From NCBI GenBank assembly GCA_046728935.1, contig JBKPFS010000021.1:1-24371 (forward strand): a stretch of DNA of 24,371 nt, written 5' to 3'. The first letter of the stretch is position 1. Each line of letters starts with the position of its first letter. This stretch comes from DATAFO01 sp046728935. Lineage in GTDB: Bacteria; Actinomycetota; Thermoleophilia; Solirubrobacterales; 70-9. This document shows, in pieces, positions 14,577 through 22,237 of this stretch. Made by a program: the position numbers and the translations under genes. The notes under the pieces were generated by a model. It did not search any database. It was not told where the DNA came from and saw only the letters and a list, made by a program, of their open reading frames with translations.

Positions 14577-15320
14577 ATGACGGTTTCCTTCCCCGGAGAA
14601 TCGGCGGAGTACAGGCAGGCTCGCGACCGGCTGCTCGAGCAGGAGATCGAGCTGCGCCGGTCGATGGAGGCTGTCGCGGCCGCGCGGCGCAAGCTGCCGC
14701 CGGGCGGCCCCGTCCCGGAGGACTACGCGTTCCAGGGCGCGGGCGAGGACGGCGCGCCGCAGGAGGTGAGGCTCTCGGAGCTGTTCGCGCCGGGCAAGGA
14801 CTCGCTGGTGATCTACAGCTTCATGTTCCCCCGGGACCCGAGCGACGAGCGGCCCGGGCCGAGGTCGGGGCTGACAGCCCAGCTGCCGCTGGCCGAGGGT
14901 CCGTGCCCGTCGTGCGTGTCCCTCCTCGATCAGCTCGACGGCACCGTCGAGCACGCGGCTCAGCACCTCAACTTCGCGGTTGTGGCGAAGGCCCCGTTGC
15001 GGCGGGTCCTCACCTTCGCCGAGGAGCGCGGGTGGCGACGGCTGCGGCTGCTCTCCTCGGCCGGGAACACCTACAACCGCGACTACCTGGGCGAGACAGC
15101 GGAGGGGTTCCAGCGCCCGATGCTGAACGTGTTTCATCGCGACGCCGACGGCGTCCGCCACTTCTGGGGGTCGGAGCTCTTCTACGCGCCCACCGACGCC
15201 GACCAGGACCCCCGCCACGTCGGCACCCTGGAGCCGCTGTGGAACCTCCTCGACCTCACGCCGGAGGGCCGCCCGAGCGACTGGGACGAGCAGCTTCACT
15301 ACGAGAGCGGGGGCGAGTGA
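14577..15320 (+). CDS. DUF899 family thioredoxin-like protein
   Basis: This 247-aa protein belongs to the DUF899 family, a thioredoxin-fold group of undetermined function that is common in actinobacteria and proteobacteria. The redox-type CPSC motif is Cys110-x2-Cys113, in PLAEGPCPSCVSLLDQLDG. It is followed by the family blocks LNFAVVAKAPLRRVLTFAEE (131-150), GNTYNRDY (163-170) and LNVFHRD (183-189). The helical N-terminus (residues 10-40) is typical. The role, probably thiol redox or dehalogenase/peroxidase-like, is not known. The start is ATG at 14577, with GAGGA upstream at 14561-14565. It is 13 bases ahead of the VOC gene and clearly co-transcribed with it. Confidence 0.85.
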   Translation: MTVSFPGESAEYRQARDRLLEQEIELRRSMEAVAAARRKLPPGGPVPEDYAFQGAGEDGAPQEVRLSELFAPGKDSLVIYSFMFPRDPSDERPGPRSGLTAQLPLAEGPCPSCVSLLDQLDGTVEHAAQHLNFAVVAKAPLRRVLTFAEERGWRRLRLLSSAGNTYNRDYLGETAEGFQRPMLNVFHRDADGVRHFWGSELFYAPTDADQDPRHVGTLEPLWNLLDLTPEGRPSDWDEQLHYESGGE

Positions 15321-15333
15321 GAAGGGAGCCGGG

Positions 15334-16158
15334 ATGAGCGAGCGAGACGGATTCCAGCCGGGCGTTCCCTGCTGGGTGGACACCTGGCAGCCCGACGCCG
15401 ATCGGGCGGCGGCCTTCTACCAAGAGGTCTTCGGCTGGGAGGCCGAGCAGACAACGCCGCCCGATTCGGACCGGCGCTACGTGATGCTGAGGTTGCGCGA
15501 CCGGGATGTCGCCGCGGTCGGCTCGCCGGTCTCCGAGGGTGCGCCCTCCGCTCCGGCCTGGACCACCTACGTGTGGGTCGAGAGCGCGGACGAGACGGCC
15601 GCGAGGGCCGCCGAGGCCGGGGGCGAGGTCCTCGGCGGTCCGGACGAGGCGCTCGACGGGGGGCGGATCGCCGTCGTCGAGGATCCGGCGGGGGCGGTGA
15701 TCGGCGCCTGGCAGCCGGGCGAGCACAGGGGCGCGCAGCTGGTCAACGAGCCGGGCGCCTGGAGCATGAGCCTGCTGAGCACGCCCGACACCGAGCGCGC
15801 GAAGGCCTTCTACGGCGCGGTTTTCGGCTGGGACGCGGAACCGTTCGAGCTCGGCGGCGGCGACACCAGCCTCTTCCGGCTCCCCGGCCTCGTCGGCGGC
15901 GAGCCCCAGCAGCCCGTTCCCCGCGACGTGGTCGGGGTGATGATGCCCACGGCAGGGAACGGAGGGCCCGGCGGCGAGACGGCACGCTGGAGCGTTGACT
16001 TCTGGATCGACGACGCCGACGCCGCCGCCGACAAGGCGACGGAGCTGGGCGGCAGCGTCGTCGTCCCCCCGTACGAGGTTCTCTCCTTCAGGCAGGCCGT
16101 GCTCGCTGACCCGCAGGGCGCCGCGTTCTCGGTCAGCCAGCTGATCGTGCCGGGCTGA
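15334..16158 (+). CDS. Double-domain VOC family protein (CFP32/Rv0577-like)
   Basis: This 274-aa protein has two vicinal-oxygen-chelate (glyoxalase/dioxygenase fold) modules, about residues 11-128 and 142-272. Each shows the FY-x4-FGW hallmark (AAAFYQEVFGWEAE; AKAFYGAVFGWDAE) and a late DPxGA strand (VVEDPAGAVIGAWQ; LADPQGAAFSVSQ). The opening GVPCWVDTWQPDADRA matches the mycobacterial CFP32/Rv0577 group. His/Glu metal ligands typical of glyoxalase I are not evident in the first module, so catalysis by metal chelation is uncertain. The start is ATG at 15334, with GAAGGGAG as the ribosome-binding site. Its pairing with DUF899 suggests a shared role in small-electrophile or redox handling, which is inference only. 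Confidence 0.87.
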   Translation: MSERDGFQPGVPCWVDTWQPDADRAAAFYQEVFGWEAEQTTPPDSDRRYVMLRLRDRDVAAVGSPVSEGAPSAPAWTTYVWVESADETAARAAEAGGEVLGGPDEALDGGRIAVVEDPAGAVIGAWQPGEHRGAQLVNEPGAWSMSLLSTPDTERAKAFYGAVFGWDAEPFELGGGDTSLFRLPGLVGGEPQQPVPRDVVGVMMPTAGNGGPGGETARWSVDFWIDDADAAADKATELGGSVVVPPYEVLSFRQAVLADPQGAAFSVSQLIVPG

Positions 16159-16178
16159 GCACGGACGAGCCCGCTCAG
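16151..16178. terminator. Hairpin at convergent VOC/SDR junction
   Basis: CTGAGC (16155-16160) and GCTCAG (16173-16178) form a 6-base stem whose arms contain the TGA stops of the VOC gene (16156-16158) and, on the minus strand, of the SDR gene (16175-16177). An alternative stem, CGGGCT (16151-16156) with AGCCCG (16168-16173), competes with it. This is a moderate bidirectional terminator candidate. Confidence 0.45.
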
Positions 16179-16927
16179 GCCTGCCCGGGCGTCAGGTAGG
16201 CGGCAGAGAGGCCGCCGTCGACGAGGAACGTCGTCGCGGTGACGAAGGAGGAGTCGTCGCTGGCGAGGAAGAGCGCCGCCCGGGCGATCTCCTCGGGCTC
16301 CCCGAAGCGGCCCATCGGGATGTGGACGATGCGCTTGGCGGCCCGGTCCGGGTCCTTGGCGAAGAGTTCCTGAAGGAGCGGGGTGTTGACCGGGCCCGGG
16401 CAGAGCGCATTCACGCGCACCCCGCGGTCGGCGAACTCGACCCCGAGCTCGCGCGAGAGGGCCAGCACGCCGCCCTTGGACGCCGTGTAGGAGATCTGGG
16501 AGACCGCAGCGCCCATCACCGAGACGAACGAGGCGGTGTTGATCACCGACCCCCCTCCAGCCTCGAGCAGGTGGGGGATGCCGTGCTTGCAGCACAGGAA
16601 CACCGACCGCAGGTTCACGTCCTGGACCCGCTGCCAGGCCTCGAGCGTCGTCTCGGTGACGGTGGTGTCGTCGTCCGGGTTGATGCCCGCGTTGTTGAAC
16701 AGCACGTCGATCCGCCCCAGCTCGTCGCGCACCCGTGCATAGGCGTCGCGAACCTGATCCTCGTCGGTGACGTCGACCTGGAGCGCCAGCTCGCCCTCCG
16801 AGTCGGCGCTGATGTCGACGCCGACGACCCGTGCCCCCTCGTCGGCGAAGGCGCGCGCCGAGGAGGCGCCGATGCCGCTCGCCGCGCCGGTGATCACGCA
16901 GACCTTGCCCTCGAGGCTTCCAGGCAT
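16175..16927 (-). CDS. Short-chain dehydrogenase/reductase (classical SDR)
   Basis: This 250-aa classical SDR with a Rossmann fold has the cofactor loop TGAASGIG (13-20), an acidic residue ending strand beta2 (VGVDIS, Asp38, favouring NAD over NADP), DVTDEDQV (52-59), NNAG (78-81), a catalytic Ser near 133, and Tyr147-x3-Lys151 (YTASKGG). The C-terminal signature RVNALCPGPVNTPL is intact. The start is ATG at 16927, sharing one base with the ALDH stop (TGATG). It is last in the five-gene permease-ligase-hydrolase-ALDH-SDR operon. There it most plausibly oxidises an alcohol, perhaps a gamma-glutamylated amino-alcohol, to the aldehyde used by the ALDH. That role is inferred from context only. 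Confidence 0.9.
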   Translation of the reverse strand: MPGSLEGKVCVITGAASGIGASSARAFADEGARVVGVDISADSEGELALQVDVTDEDQVRDAYARVRDELGRIDVLFNNAGINPDDDTTVTETTLEAWQRVQDVNLRSVFLCCKHGIPHLLEAGGGSVINTASFVSVMGAAVSQISYTASKGGVLALSRELGVEFADRGVRVNALCPGPVNTPLLQELFAKDPDRAAKRIVHIPMGRFGEPEEIARAALFLASDDSSFVTATTFLVDGGLSAAYLTPGQA

Positions 16928-18288
16928 CAGCCCTCCTCCGTCGCGTAGTAGACGTTCTTCACCTCGGTGTAGTGGTCGAGGGCGTCGGGGCCGAGCTCGC
17001 GTCCGAAGCCCGACTGCTTGAAGCCGCCGAACGGGGTCGTCACCCGCACCGAGGTGTTGGAGTTGATCGAGAGCACGCCGGTCTCGATGCGCCGCGCGAC
17101 CCGCAGCGCCTTGGCGCCGTCGCGGGTCCACACCGAGCCCGAGAGCCCGTAGATCGTGTCGTTCGCGATCGCGACCGCCTCAGCCTCGCCGTCGAACGGG
17201 ATCACCGAGGCGATCGGCCCGAAGATCTCCTCCCGCGCCTGGCGGTCATCGTTGGAGACCGGGCAGAGGACGGTGGGCGGGAACCAGAAGCCGGGTCCCT
17301 CCGGCGCGGGGCCGCGGAACGCGACGGGCGCCTCGTCGTCCAGGTAGGCGGCCACCGTCTCGCGCTGCCCGGCCGAGATCAGCGGGCCCATCTCGGTCTC
17401 CTCGTCGAGGGGGTCGCCCACCTTCATCGCCGCCACGGCCTCGCCGAGCGCGGCCATGAACTCGTCGAGCGCCGAGCGCTCGACCAGGATCCGCGAGCGC
17501 GCGCAGCAGTCCTGGCCCGCGTTGCCGAACGCCGCCGGGGGCGCCGATGCGGCCGCGGCGGCGAGGTCGGCGTCGGCGAAGACGACGTTTGCGGACTTGC
17601 CGCCCAGCTCGAGCGTCACCCGCTTGATCGTCTCCGCCGCGCCCGCCGCGATCCCGCGTCCAACCTCCGTCGACCCGGTGAAGGCGATCTTGGCGACGTC
17701 CGGGTGCTCGACCAGCCGCTGCCCGCAGACGCCGCCCGGCCCCGCGACGACGTTCAGGACGCCTCCGGGGATTCCGGCCTCGAGCGCGATCCGCTCCAGC
17801 TCGAGCGCGGTCAGCGGCGTCAGCTCGGCCGGCTTGAGCACGATCGTGTTCCCGGCCGCCAGGGCGGGGGCCACCTTCCACGAGGCGATCGTGAGCGGGA
17901 AGTTCCAGGGCGTGATCAGGCCGACGACGCCGAGCGGCTCGCGGAACGTCATGTCGACGCCGCCGGCCACCGGGATCGTCTGCCCGAGGAGCCGCTCCGG
18001 CGCCCCGGCGTAGTACCGGAAGGTGTCGACCACCATCCCGATCTCGCCGCGCGCGTCGGAGATCGGCTTGCCGACGTTCCGCGCCTCGAGGGTGGCCAGC
18101 TCGGCGCGCGCGCCGTCGAGGGCGTCCGCGAGCCGGTGAAGCAGGGTCGCGCGATCGCCGGGCGAGACCTCGCGCCAGGACGCGAACGCCGCCCTGGCCC
18201 GGGCGACCGCGGCGTCCGTCTCCTCGACCCCCGCCCGCGGAATCTCCGCCAGCACCTCCTCGGTGGCGGGCTCGACCACCTTGATCAC
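16927..18288 (-). CDS. NAD(P)-dependent aldehyde dehydrogenase
   Basis: This 453-aa member of the ALDH superfamily, somewhat shorter than the usual 475-500, has all key elements: TPWNFP with Asn129, the cofactor loop FTGSTEVG (203-210), general base Glu227 in LELGGK, catalytic Cys261 in GQDCCARSR, and EEIFGP (353-358). The group resembles gamma-aminobutyraldehyde/gamma-glutamyl-aminobutyraldehyde dehydrogenases (PuuC-like) and M. tuberculosis AldC (Rv2858c), which sits in the same gene order. The start is GTG at 18288, overlapping the upstream amidotransferase stop (GTGA). In the operon it would oxidise the gamma-glutamylated aminoaldehyde to the acid before hydrolysis. The substrate is unproven. 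Confidence 0.9.
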   Translation of the reverse strand: MIKVVEPATEEVLAEIPRAGVEETDAAVARARAAFASWREVSPGDRATLLHRLADALDGARAELATLEARNVGKPISDARGEIGMVVDTFRYYAGAPERLLGQTIPVAGGVDMTFREPLGVVGLITPWNFPLTIASWKVAPALAAGNTIVLKPAELTPLTALELERIALEAGIPGGVLNVVAGPGGVCGQRLVEHPDVAKIAFTGSTEVGRGIAAGAAETIKRVTLELGGKSANVVFADADLAAAAASAPPAAFGNAGQDCCARSRILVERSALDEFMAALGEAVAAMKVGDPLDEETEMGPLISAGQRETVAAYLDDEAPVAFRGPAPEGPGFWFPPTVLCPVSNDDRQAREEIFGPIASVIPFDGEAEAVAIANDTIYGLSGSVWTRDGAKALRVARRIETGVLSINSNTSVRVTTPFGGFKQSGFGRELGPDALDHYTEVKNVYYATEEG

Positions 18289-18995
18289 GCCGCCACCTCC
18301 TCACGCGCGGCGGCGACGAGCGCCTCGATCACCAGGCTTCGTCGCTGCTCCTCAGCGTGCCAGAGGATGCCGAGCGCGAACGGGCTCTCGGGCAGCTCGA
18401 CCGCCTCGATCAGCCCGTCCGGGATCGAGTGGCCGCTGGCCACGAGCCCCGCTCCGAGCCGCCCGATCCCCTGGTGATGGTGCGAGCGCACGCTGATGAG
18501 CTCGGCGCCCACCGCGCGCGCGGCGAGGGACCCCGGCTCGAGCCTCACCTCGTGGTCGGTGAACTCGCCGGGGGTGTGCAGGTGGAGCTCTGAGTGGGGG
18601 ACCTGTTGCTCGAGGGTGCCGCCGAGGGCAACGTTCAGGAGCTCCATGCCGCGGCAGACCCCCAGCACCGGGAGTTCGCGTTCGAGCGCTCGCCGCGCCA
18701 GCGCGATCTCGAACCGGTCGCGCTCGGGGCGAGCGTCGGCGGTCTCGGGCGCGGGCTCGCCCCCATACGAGCGGGGATCGAGGTCGGCGCCGCCGGCCAG
18801 GATCAGCGCGTCGATGAGATCAAGGACGAGGTCGGGGGCGTCGGCGACGGCGTCGTCGGGCGGCAGCACGACCGCGACCGCGCCCGCTCGGGCGACGGCC
18901 TCGGAGTAGGTCCGCTGGCTGAGGTTCGCCTCGACCTCCCAGGCCGCCCACCGCGCCCGCTCGATCGCGGCGCAGATCCCGATCACGGCGTTCAC
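18285..18995 (-). CDS. C26 gamma-glutamyl hydrolase (PuuD-like class I amidotransferase)
   Basis: This 236-aa protein is a peptidase C26/PuuD-type amidotransferase. Nucleophile Cys114 lies in LGVCRGMELLNVALGG, His213 and Glu215 in ILWHAEE, and the oxyanion segment LILAGGADLDPRSYG spans 64-78. SHHHQGI (171-177) is characteristic of the gamma-glutamyl-gamma-aminobutyrate hydrolase group. The expected reaction is release of glutamate from a gamma-glutamyl amino acid, recycling the glutamyl tag added by the ligase encoded upstream. The start is GTG at 18995 (GTG AAC GCC). It overlaps the ALDH start by 4 bases. The order ligase-amidotransferase-ALDH-SDR corresponds to Rv2860c-Rv2859c-Rv2858c-Rv2857c. 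Confidence 0.9.
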   Translation of the reverse strand: MNAVIGICAAIERARWAAWEVEANLSQRTYSEAVARAGAVAVVLPPDDAVADAPDLVLDLIDALILAGGADLDPRSYGGEPAPETADARPERDRFEIALARRALERELPVLGVCRGMELLNVALGGTLEQQVPHSELHLHTPGEFTDHEVRLEPGSLAARAVGAELISVRSHHHQGIGRLGAGLVASGHSIPDGLIEAVELPESPFALGILWHAEEQRRSLVIEALVAAAREEVAA

Positions 18996-19042
18996 GCCGG
19001 TCCCGACCCCCCGGGATTGGCGCTCGCGGTCGTCACCGACGC

Positions 19043-20431
19043 TCAGCCGCGCTCGAACATGCGCCGGCGCTCATAGTCGGTCACCACCTGGTCGAACAGG
19101 CGCTGCTCGGTCCGGCCGTAGTTCAGATAGTGCTTGTGGACCGGCTCCCCGAAGGTCCCCCGGGCGAATTCGCTGCCCTCCCAGAGGTCGACTGCCTCGC
19201 GAAGGGAGGAGGGGAACGGCTCGGCCTCGGCCGCCTCGTAGGCGTTTCCGACCAGCTCCGGCCCCGGATCGGTGCGGTTCTCGACCCCGTCGAGGCCCGC
19301 GGCGAGGAGCGCGGCGTAGCCGAGGTAGGGGTTGACGTCGGCCCCGGGGATCCGGCACTCGACCCGCTTCGACTGGCCGTGGCCGACGATCCGGAAGCCG
19401 CAGGTGCGGTTGTCCCGCCCCCAGGAGATCGAGGTGGGCGCCCAGCTCTCGGTGGCGTAGCGCTTGTATGAGTTCACCGCGGGGGCGACGAACAGCGCCA
19501 GCTCCCTGATCCTCGCGCGCTGCCCGCCCAGGTAGTGGCGGAAGACGTCGGTCTCCTCCTCGCCCTCGACGAAGGCGCTCTGGCCGTCGTCACCGACGAG
19601 CGACGAGTGGATGTGGCATGAGCTGCCGATGTCCTTTTCGGAGGGCTTGGCCATGAAGGTGGCCGAGATCCCCGCGAGGAAGGCGATCTCCTTGACGCCG
19701 TTCTTGTAGATCGTGTGGCGGTCGGCGGAGGTGACGGCGTCCGCGTAGCGCGTGTTCACCTCGTGCTGGCCGTACCACGCCTCGCCCTTGGAGAACTCGA
19801 CCGGGATCCCCCCCGCGTGCATGCCACGGCGGATCGGGCCCAGGTACTGCTCGTCCATCGTCGTCGCGAGGATGTGGTAGTCGAGGATGTAGGGGATCGT
19901 GGGGGTGAGGTCGCGAAAGTCCTTCTCCCAGGCCTCGGCGTAGCTCTCCTTGTAGAGGTAGAACTCGAGCTCGGAGGCGAAGTAGGGGAGATACCCCAGC
20001 TCCCGGGCGCGCTCATATTGCGCGATCAGCACCTGGCGGGGCGAGGCGACGACGGGAGAGCCGTCGTGATTCGCGACGTCGCAGATGACCATCGCCGTGC
20101 GGTCGAGCCAGGGGATGCTGCGCAGCGTTTGGAGATCGGGGACGATCGCGAAGTCCCCGTAGCCCTTCTCCCAGTTCGCCATCTCATAGCCGGGCACCGG
20201 GTCCATCTCCATGTCCAGGGCGAGCAGGTAGTTGCAGCCCTCGATCCCGTGCTCGACCGTCTCGTCGAGGAAGTACTCGACGTTGATCCGCTTCCCGAAC
20301 AGGCGCCCCTGCATGTCGGTGAACGCCGCGACGACCGTGTCGATCGCCCCCTCCTCTGCCTCCTTGCGCAGGTCATCGACGGAGAGCATCCCGGCGGTCC
20401 CGCCCGGACCGCCGGGTCGCTCACTCGCCAC
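19043..20431 (-). CDS. Glutamine-synthetase-like gamma-glutamyl-amine ligase (GlnA4/PuuA-type)
   Basis: This 462-aa protein has the glutamine synthetase fold. The N-terminal beta-grasp contains FTDMQGRLFGKRI (37-49). Catalytic-domain landmarks are ELEFYLY (154-160), GEAWYGQHEVN (216-226), GSSCHIHSSL (269-278), NSYKRY (320-325), NRTCGFRI (341-348) and RIPGADVNPYL (360-370). The adenylylation-site NLY motif of housekeeping GlnA is absent, and the operon context argues for ATP-dependent gamma-glutamylation of an imported amine, as in PuuA or streptomycete GlnA3/GlnA4, and not ammonia assimilation. The annotated start is GTG at 20431; ATG at 20389 (MLSVDDLRKEAEEG), after a Gly/Pro-rich stretch, is an equally good alternative. 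It lies 21 bases after the permease. Confidence 0.9.
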   Translation of the reverse strand: MASERPGGPGGTAGMLSVDDLRKEAEEGAIDTVVAAFTDMQGRLFGKRINVEYFLDETVEHGIEGCNYLLALDMEMDPVPGYEMANWEKGYGDFAIVPDLQTLRSIPWLDRTAMVICDVANHDGSPVVASPRQVLIAQYERARELGYLPYFASELEFYLYKESYAEAWEKDFRDLTPTIPYILDYHILATTMDEQYLGPIRRGMHAGGIPVEFSKGEAWYGQHEVNTRYADAVTSADRHTIYKNGVKEIAFLAGISATFMAKPSEKDIGSSCHIHSSLVGDDGQSAFVEGEEETDVFRHYLGGQRARIRELALFVAPAVNSYKRYATESWAPTSISWGRDNRTCGFRIVGHGQSKRVECRIPGADVNPYLGYAALLAAGLDGVENRTDPGPELVGNAYEAAEAEPFPSSLREAVDLWEGSEFARGTFGEPVHKHYLNYGRTEQRLFDQVVTDYERRRMFERG

Positions 20432-20452
20432 GCTGTCCCCGATGCTGCGCGG

Positions 20453-22090
20453 TCAATCCCGTGTGACGATGTCCTCCTCGAGGGTCCTGACCGGCCCCTT
20501 GTACTTGTTCTTGGCGGAGATCTGCCACCAGATCCCGACGATGATGAAGACGACCAAGACCAGCGGCGTGTAGTTCGCCGCCGGCAGGTCCCACTCGTCG
20601 AACCACGGCACGCCGGCCGGACCGAAGGGGAGGAAGAACACGACCACCGTGATCGCCACCCAGACGATCGCGATCGTGTTGATCCAGCGGTAGTTCTGCC
20701 CGAGGTTCCACGGACCCCGCTCGAAGGCCTCGCCCTGGCGTAGGCGTAGGTACACCGGAATGATGTAGGCGAGGTACAGGCCGACGGTGCAGATCCCGAC
20801 CACGGCGAAGAACGCCCACGGGAAGAACGGCGCCGCCTCGGTGCTCCAGAACGCGGGGATGGTGATGATCAGCGCAGCGAGCGACACCCCCATCACCGCG
20901 TAGCTGGGCACCCTGTCGCGATTCAGCCGCCGGAAGAGCCACCAGCCGGGCATCCCGCGGTCGCGCGAGAACGCGTACCAGGTGCGCGAGGCGCTGGTCA
21001 GGCCGGCGGCACCGCAGAACAGCTGACCGACCGTCGCGATGATCAGGATCGCCTTCGCCGCCCAGAGGTCGTTAGCGAGGGCGGTGGTGAAGATCGATGC
21101 CGAGAAGCCGCCGGCTTCATTGATCGCCTCGGTGTCGGTCGCCGCGAACAGGAACGACAGCAACACGAACCAGCCGATCACCGCCGACCAGAAGACGGAG
21201 CGCCAGACCCCTTGCGCGGCGCCGACCGCCGCGCCGCGGGTTTCCTCGGCGGTATGGGCAGACGCGTCATAGCCAGTCTGCGTGTACATCGTCAAGAGGA
21301 ACCCGAGCGGCAGGACGAGGAACCAGAAGGCGGCGCCTCCGGTCGCCCCGTCGCCGAAGCCGAACAGGTTGATGCGCTCCCCGAACACGTAGCCGAAGTC
21401 CTGGTGGTCGTTGGGCACGAACACCAGCAGGGCGATGATGATTGCGACGCCGAGGACGTGCCAGCCAACTGAGATGTTGTTGGCCAGCGCAAGGATCCGA
21501 TCGCCGAACACGTTCACCAGTGTGTAGAGGACCATGATCAGGAAGAAGAGCAGCCACTGCTCCGCGAGCAGGCTGTCGGTGTCGGCGAAGTCGATCCCGA
21601 AGATGTCCACGCCGTACGTCGCCAGCGTGACGTTGAGGAACGTCGCTGCGCCGTACCCGACCGAGGCGACGATGCCGACCAGGCCGACGATGTTGAACCA
21701 GCCCGTGTACCAGCTCCACTGCGGGCCGCCCAGCTTCGCCGCCCACCAGTACGGACCGCCGGCCGTGGGCATCGCCGAGGTCAGCTCGGACATCGAGACC
21801 GCCACCGTGAGCACGAGGAGGCAGATCACCGGCCATCCGATCGAGATCACGACCGGGCCGCCGTTCGCCCACGCCGTGCCGAAGGTCGTGAAGGTGCCGG
21901 CGAGAACCGAGATGATCGTGAACGAGATCGCGAAGTTCGTAAAGCCCGACCAAGCGCGCGTGAGCTCCTGCCTGTAGCCCATCTCGTGGAGTCGCTGGAC
22001 GTCGGGCCGGATCTCCTCCTCGACGGGGATCTCCTCGGGCATTACCCGCCGCGTCGGCTCCTCCGGGGGTCGCGGTGCTCCAGCTTCCAT
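20453..22090 (-). CDS. APC-superfamily amino acid/amine permease
   Basis: This 545-aa polytopic membrane protein has about 12 hydrophobic segments from residue 47 onward. It has the amino acid/choline transporter (ACT) signature around LHEMGYRQELTRAWSGFTNF (34-53), SMSELTSAMPTAGGPYWW (99-116) and a cytoplasmic-loop motif YDASAHTAEETRGAA. Relatives import GABA, choline, ethanolamine, polyamines or amino acids by proton or sodium symport; specificity cannot be read here. It heads the operon, so its substrate is probably the amine that the downstream ligase glutamylates. The start is ATG at 22090, with AGGA six bases upstream; a charged, probably disordered N-terminus of about 30 residues precedes the first helix. 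An internal ATG at residue 17 is possible. Confidence 0.9.
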   Translation of the reverse strand: MEAGAPRPPEEPTRRVMPEEIPVEEEIRPDVQRLHEMGYRQELTRAWSGFTNFAISFTIISVLAGTFTTFGTAWANGGPVVISIGWPVICLLVLTVAVSMSELTSAMPTAGGPYWWAAKLGGPQWSWYTGWFNIVGLVGIVASVGYGAATFLNVTLATYGVDIFGIDFADTDSLLAEQWLLFFLIMVLYTLVNVFGDRILALANNISVGWHVLGVAIIIALLVFVPNDHQDFGYVFGERINLFGFGDGATGGAAFWFLVLPLGFLLTMYTQTGYDASAHTAEETRGAAVGAAQGVWRSVFWSAVIGWFVLLSFLFAATDTEAINEAGGFSASIFTTALANDLWAAKAILIIATVGQLFCGAAGLTSASRTWYAFSRDRGMPGWWLFRRLNRDRVPSYAVMGVSLAALIITIPAFWSTEAAPFFPWAFFAVVGICTVGLYLAYIIPVYLRLRQGEAFERGPWNLGQNYRWINTIAIVWVAITVVVFFLPFGPAGVPWFDEWDLPAANYTPLVLVVFIIVGIWWQISAKNKYKGPVRTLEEDIVTRD

Positions 22091-22165
22091 CGGCGTCCTA
22101 CCTCCTCCATCGAGTGGCGGATGATCGAGTCGGCGAGAATGGTCTACTAACCCGACCTATGAGCA

Positions 22166-22187
22166 ACGCGAAGATATTAAGTCGCGT
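22166..22187. promoter_or_regulatory. Inverted repeat over the -10 box, candidate operator
   Basis: ACGCGA (22166-22171), ten AT-rich bases, TCGCGT (22182-22187). This perfect dyad of 6-base arms brackets the -10 element of the minus-strand promoter and lies upstream of the divergent FAD oxidoreductase gene. It is a natural repressor site for one or both directions. The regulator is not in the window. Confidence 0.45.
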
Positions 22188-22200
22188 GGACGAATGTCAA
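22171..22200 (-). promoter_or_regulatory. Promoter of the permease operon
   Basis: Read on the minus strand, a perfect TTGACA (-35, bases 22200-22195) is followed after 18 bases by TATCTT (22176-22171), or after 15 bases by the near-consensus TAATAT (22179-22174). Transcription would start near 22164 and leave a leader of about 75 bases before the permease ATG. It is the best -35 box I found in the window. Confidence 0.65.
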
Positions 22201-22237
22201 GGGTTTTTCTCGCAAGCTGCGGGAACCCGGGAGGACC

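Noticed and set aside
16972..18477. Long plus-strand open frame of about 500 codons antisense to the aldehyde dehydrogenase
   Set aside because: It is the complement of a strongly conserved ALDH, has Arg/Gly/Asp-rich composition with no domain, and arises from the GC-rich codon pattern.
19043..20431. Housekeeping glutamine synthetase GlnA
   Set aside because: The adenylylation-site NLY motif is absent and the operon partners belong to amine catabolism, so a GlnA4/PuuA-type ligase fits better.
22091..22165. Riboswitch in the leader of the permease operon
   Set aside because: The leader is only about 75 bases and shows no recognisable aptamer core or terminator/antiterminator pair.
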